From assembly GCA_005885115.1 (NCBI GenBank), contig VAXX01000460.1, positions 1 through 6,308 of the forward strand: a stretch of DNA of 6,308 nt. Reading direction: 5' to 3'. Under the pieces are notes generated by a model, which worked only from the letters and a program-made list of their open reading frames with translations, was not told where the DNA came from and searched no databases. Source of the DNA: Actinomycetota bacterium (lineage in GTDB: Bacteria > Actinomycetota > Actinomycetes > Mycobacteriales > Micromonosporaceae). Position 1 is the stretch's first letter. Each line of letters starts with the position of its first letter. Of the stretch, positions 5,953 through 6,308 are shown in pieces. The position numbers were made by a program, and so were the translations under genes.

Positions 5953-6308
5953 TCAGTGTGCATTGTTGACATGGCCGTCGGGACCGTACATGGCGACGAG
6001 GTCGGCACGCAGACCGTCCTCGTGGTACCGGCCGAGAATCTGGTCGGACGCGAGCAGCGCCGTCTTCGCGAAGCCGTCCGGATCGGTGTCGTAGCGCTGG
6101 ACCGCCGACTCCACCGCCCGGGCGAAGGCGAGCAGGTCGGCGTCGGGTACCGGGGCGCAGTACGCCGGGTCGAAGTAGTCGCGCCCGCCCATGCCGGTGA
6201 AGCCGACGACGTAGCAGCCGCACGCCATCGCCTCGGCGGGCGGCATGCCGAACCCCTCGCGTTCACTGAAGCTGAGGAAGATGGCACTGGACCGCATGAT
6301 GTCGGCGG
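5953..6308 (-). CDS. Glycosyltransferase family 4, C-terminal part
   Basis: This is the last 117 residues of a gene whose start lies beyond the right edge; the stop is TGA at 5953-5955. The frame continues to the edge upstream of the first visible Met, which is therefore internal. The fragment opens in the GT-B donor-binding domain: AIFLSFSEREGFGMPPAEAMACG (visible residues 8-30) contains the classic E-x7-E pair (Glu17 and Glu25). It continues YVVGFTGMGGRDYF (32-45), a donor-sugar loop, and APVPDADLLAFARAVESAV (50-68), the usual 'value and range' block before the final helices. The end, residues 70-117, is helical and variable. It is a retaining nucleotide-sugar glycosyltransferase of GT4/Glycos_transf_1 type; substrate is unknown. 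Unlike its downstream neighbour it keeps both Glu of the motif, so the two are distinct enzymes, not a recent duplicate. A hairpin and a 186-bp spacer separate it from the next gene. Confidence 0.88.
   Translation of the reverse strand, partial: ADIMRSSAIFLSFSEREGFGMPPAEAMACGCYVVGFTGMGGRDYFDPAYCAPVPDADLLAFARAVESAVQRYDTDPDGFAKTALLASDQILGRYHEDGLRADLVAMYGPDGHVNNAH

Noticed and set aside
5953..6308. Possibility that the two glycosyltransferases are a recent tandem duplication
   Set aside because: Their donor-site blocks differ clearly (E-x7-E intact in one, DLSTMAKTVEY type in the other), and the C-terminal ends are unlike.
1..6308. Mobile element, toxin-antitoxin, CRISPR or phage-defence module
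   Set aside because: No transposase, integrase, nuclease, repeat array or attachment-site duplication is seen; the only tandem repeat is the 17-bp duplication.

Overview
The window is GC-rich DNA (roughly 70% by eye) with strong G/C third-position preference. Its gene families are typical of actinobacteria. Codon style and frequent GTAC tetranucleotides suggest a Micromonosporaceae-like organism, but the sequence alone does not prove that. It reads as chromosome: there is no transposase, integrase, phage gene, CRISPR array, tRNA or rRNA.

Layout. The left third is on the plus strand. It holds the 3' part of a PD40/TolB-like beta-propeller protein (1-822), then a 17-bp tandem duplication covering its stop codon (816-849), then a 109-residue helical protein of unknown function (954-1283), followed 9 bp later by a YjbR/MmcQ-family protein (1293-1661). 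The rest is on the minus strand. Read in its own direction it begins with the 3' end of one GT4-type glycosyltransferase (ends at 5953), a GC hairpin and a 186-bp spacer. Next come a second complete glycosyltransferase (5766-4483) and a SAM methyltransferase (4486-3824). After a 112-bp spacer come an MFS transporter (3711-2236) and a universal stress protein (2239-1658).

How the genes relate. Two minus-strand pairs are joined by ATGA stop/start overlaps: glycosyltransferase-methyltransferase and MFS transporter-stress protein. Each is probably a translationally coupled unit. The two glycosyltransferases plus methyltransferase look like the edge of a cell-surface polysaccharide or glycan cluster. 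The MFS-USP pair looks like a transporter with a cytoplasmic partner; that USP has lost the residues expected for ATP binding. The plus- and minus-strand blocks converge at 1658-1661, where one CTAG supplies both stop codons.

No gene-free stretch exceeds 300 bases. The longest are 823-953, 3712-3823 and 5767-5952. I see no clear novel multi-gene system. The items most worth following are the coupled MFS-degenerate USP pair, the GTAC enrichment, the stop-spanning tandem duplication and the convergent shared stop.
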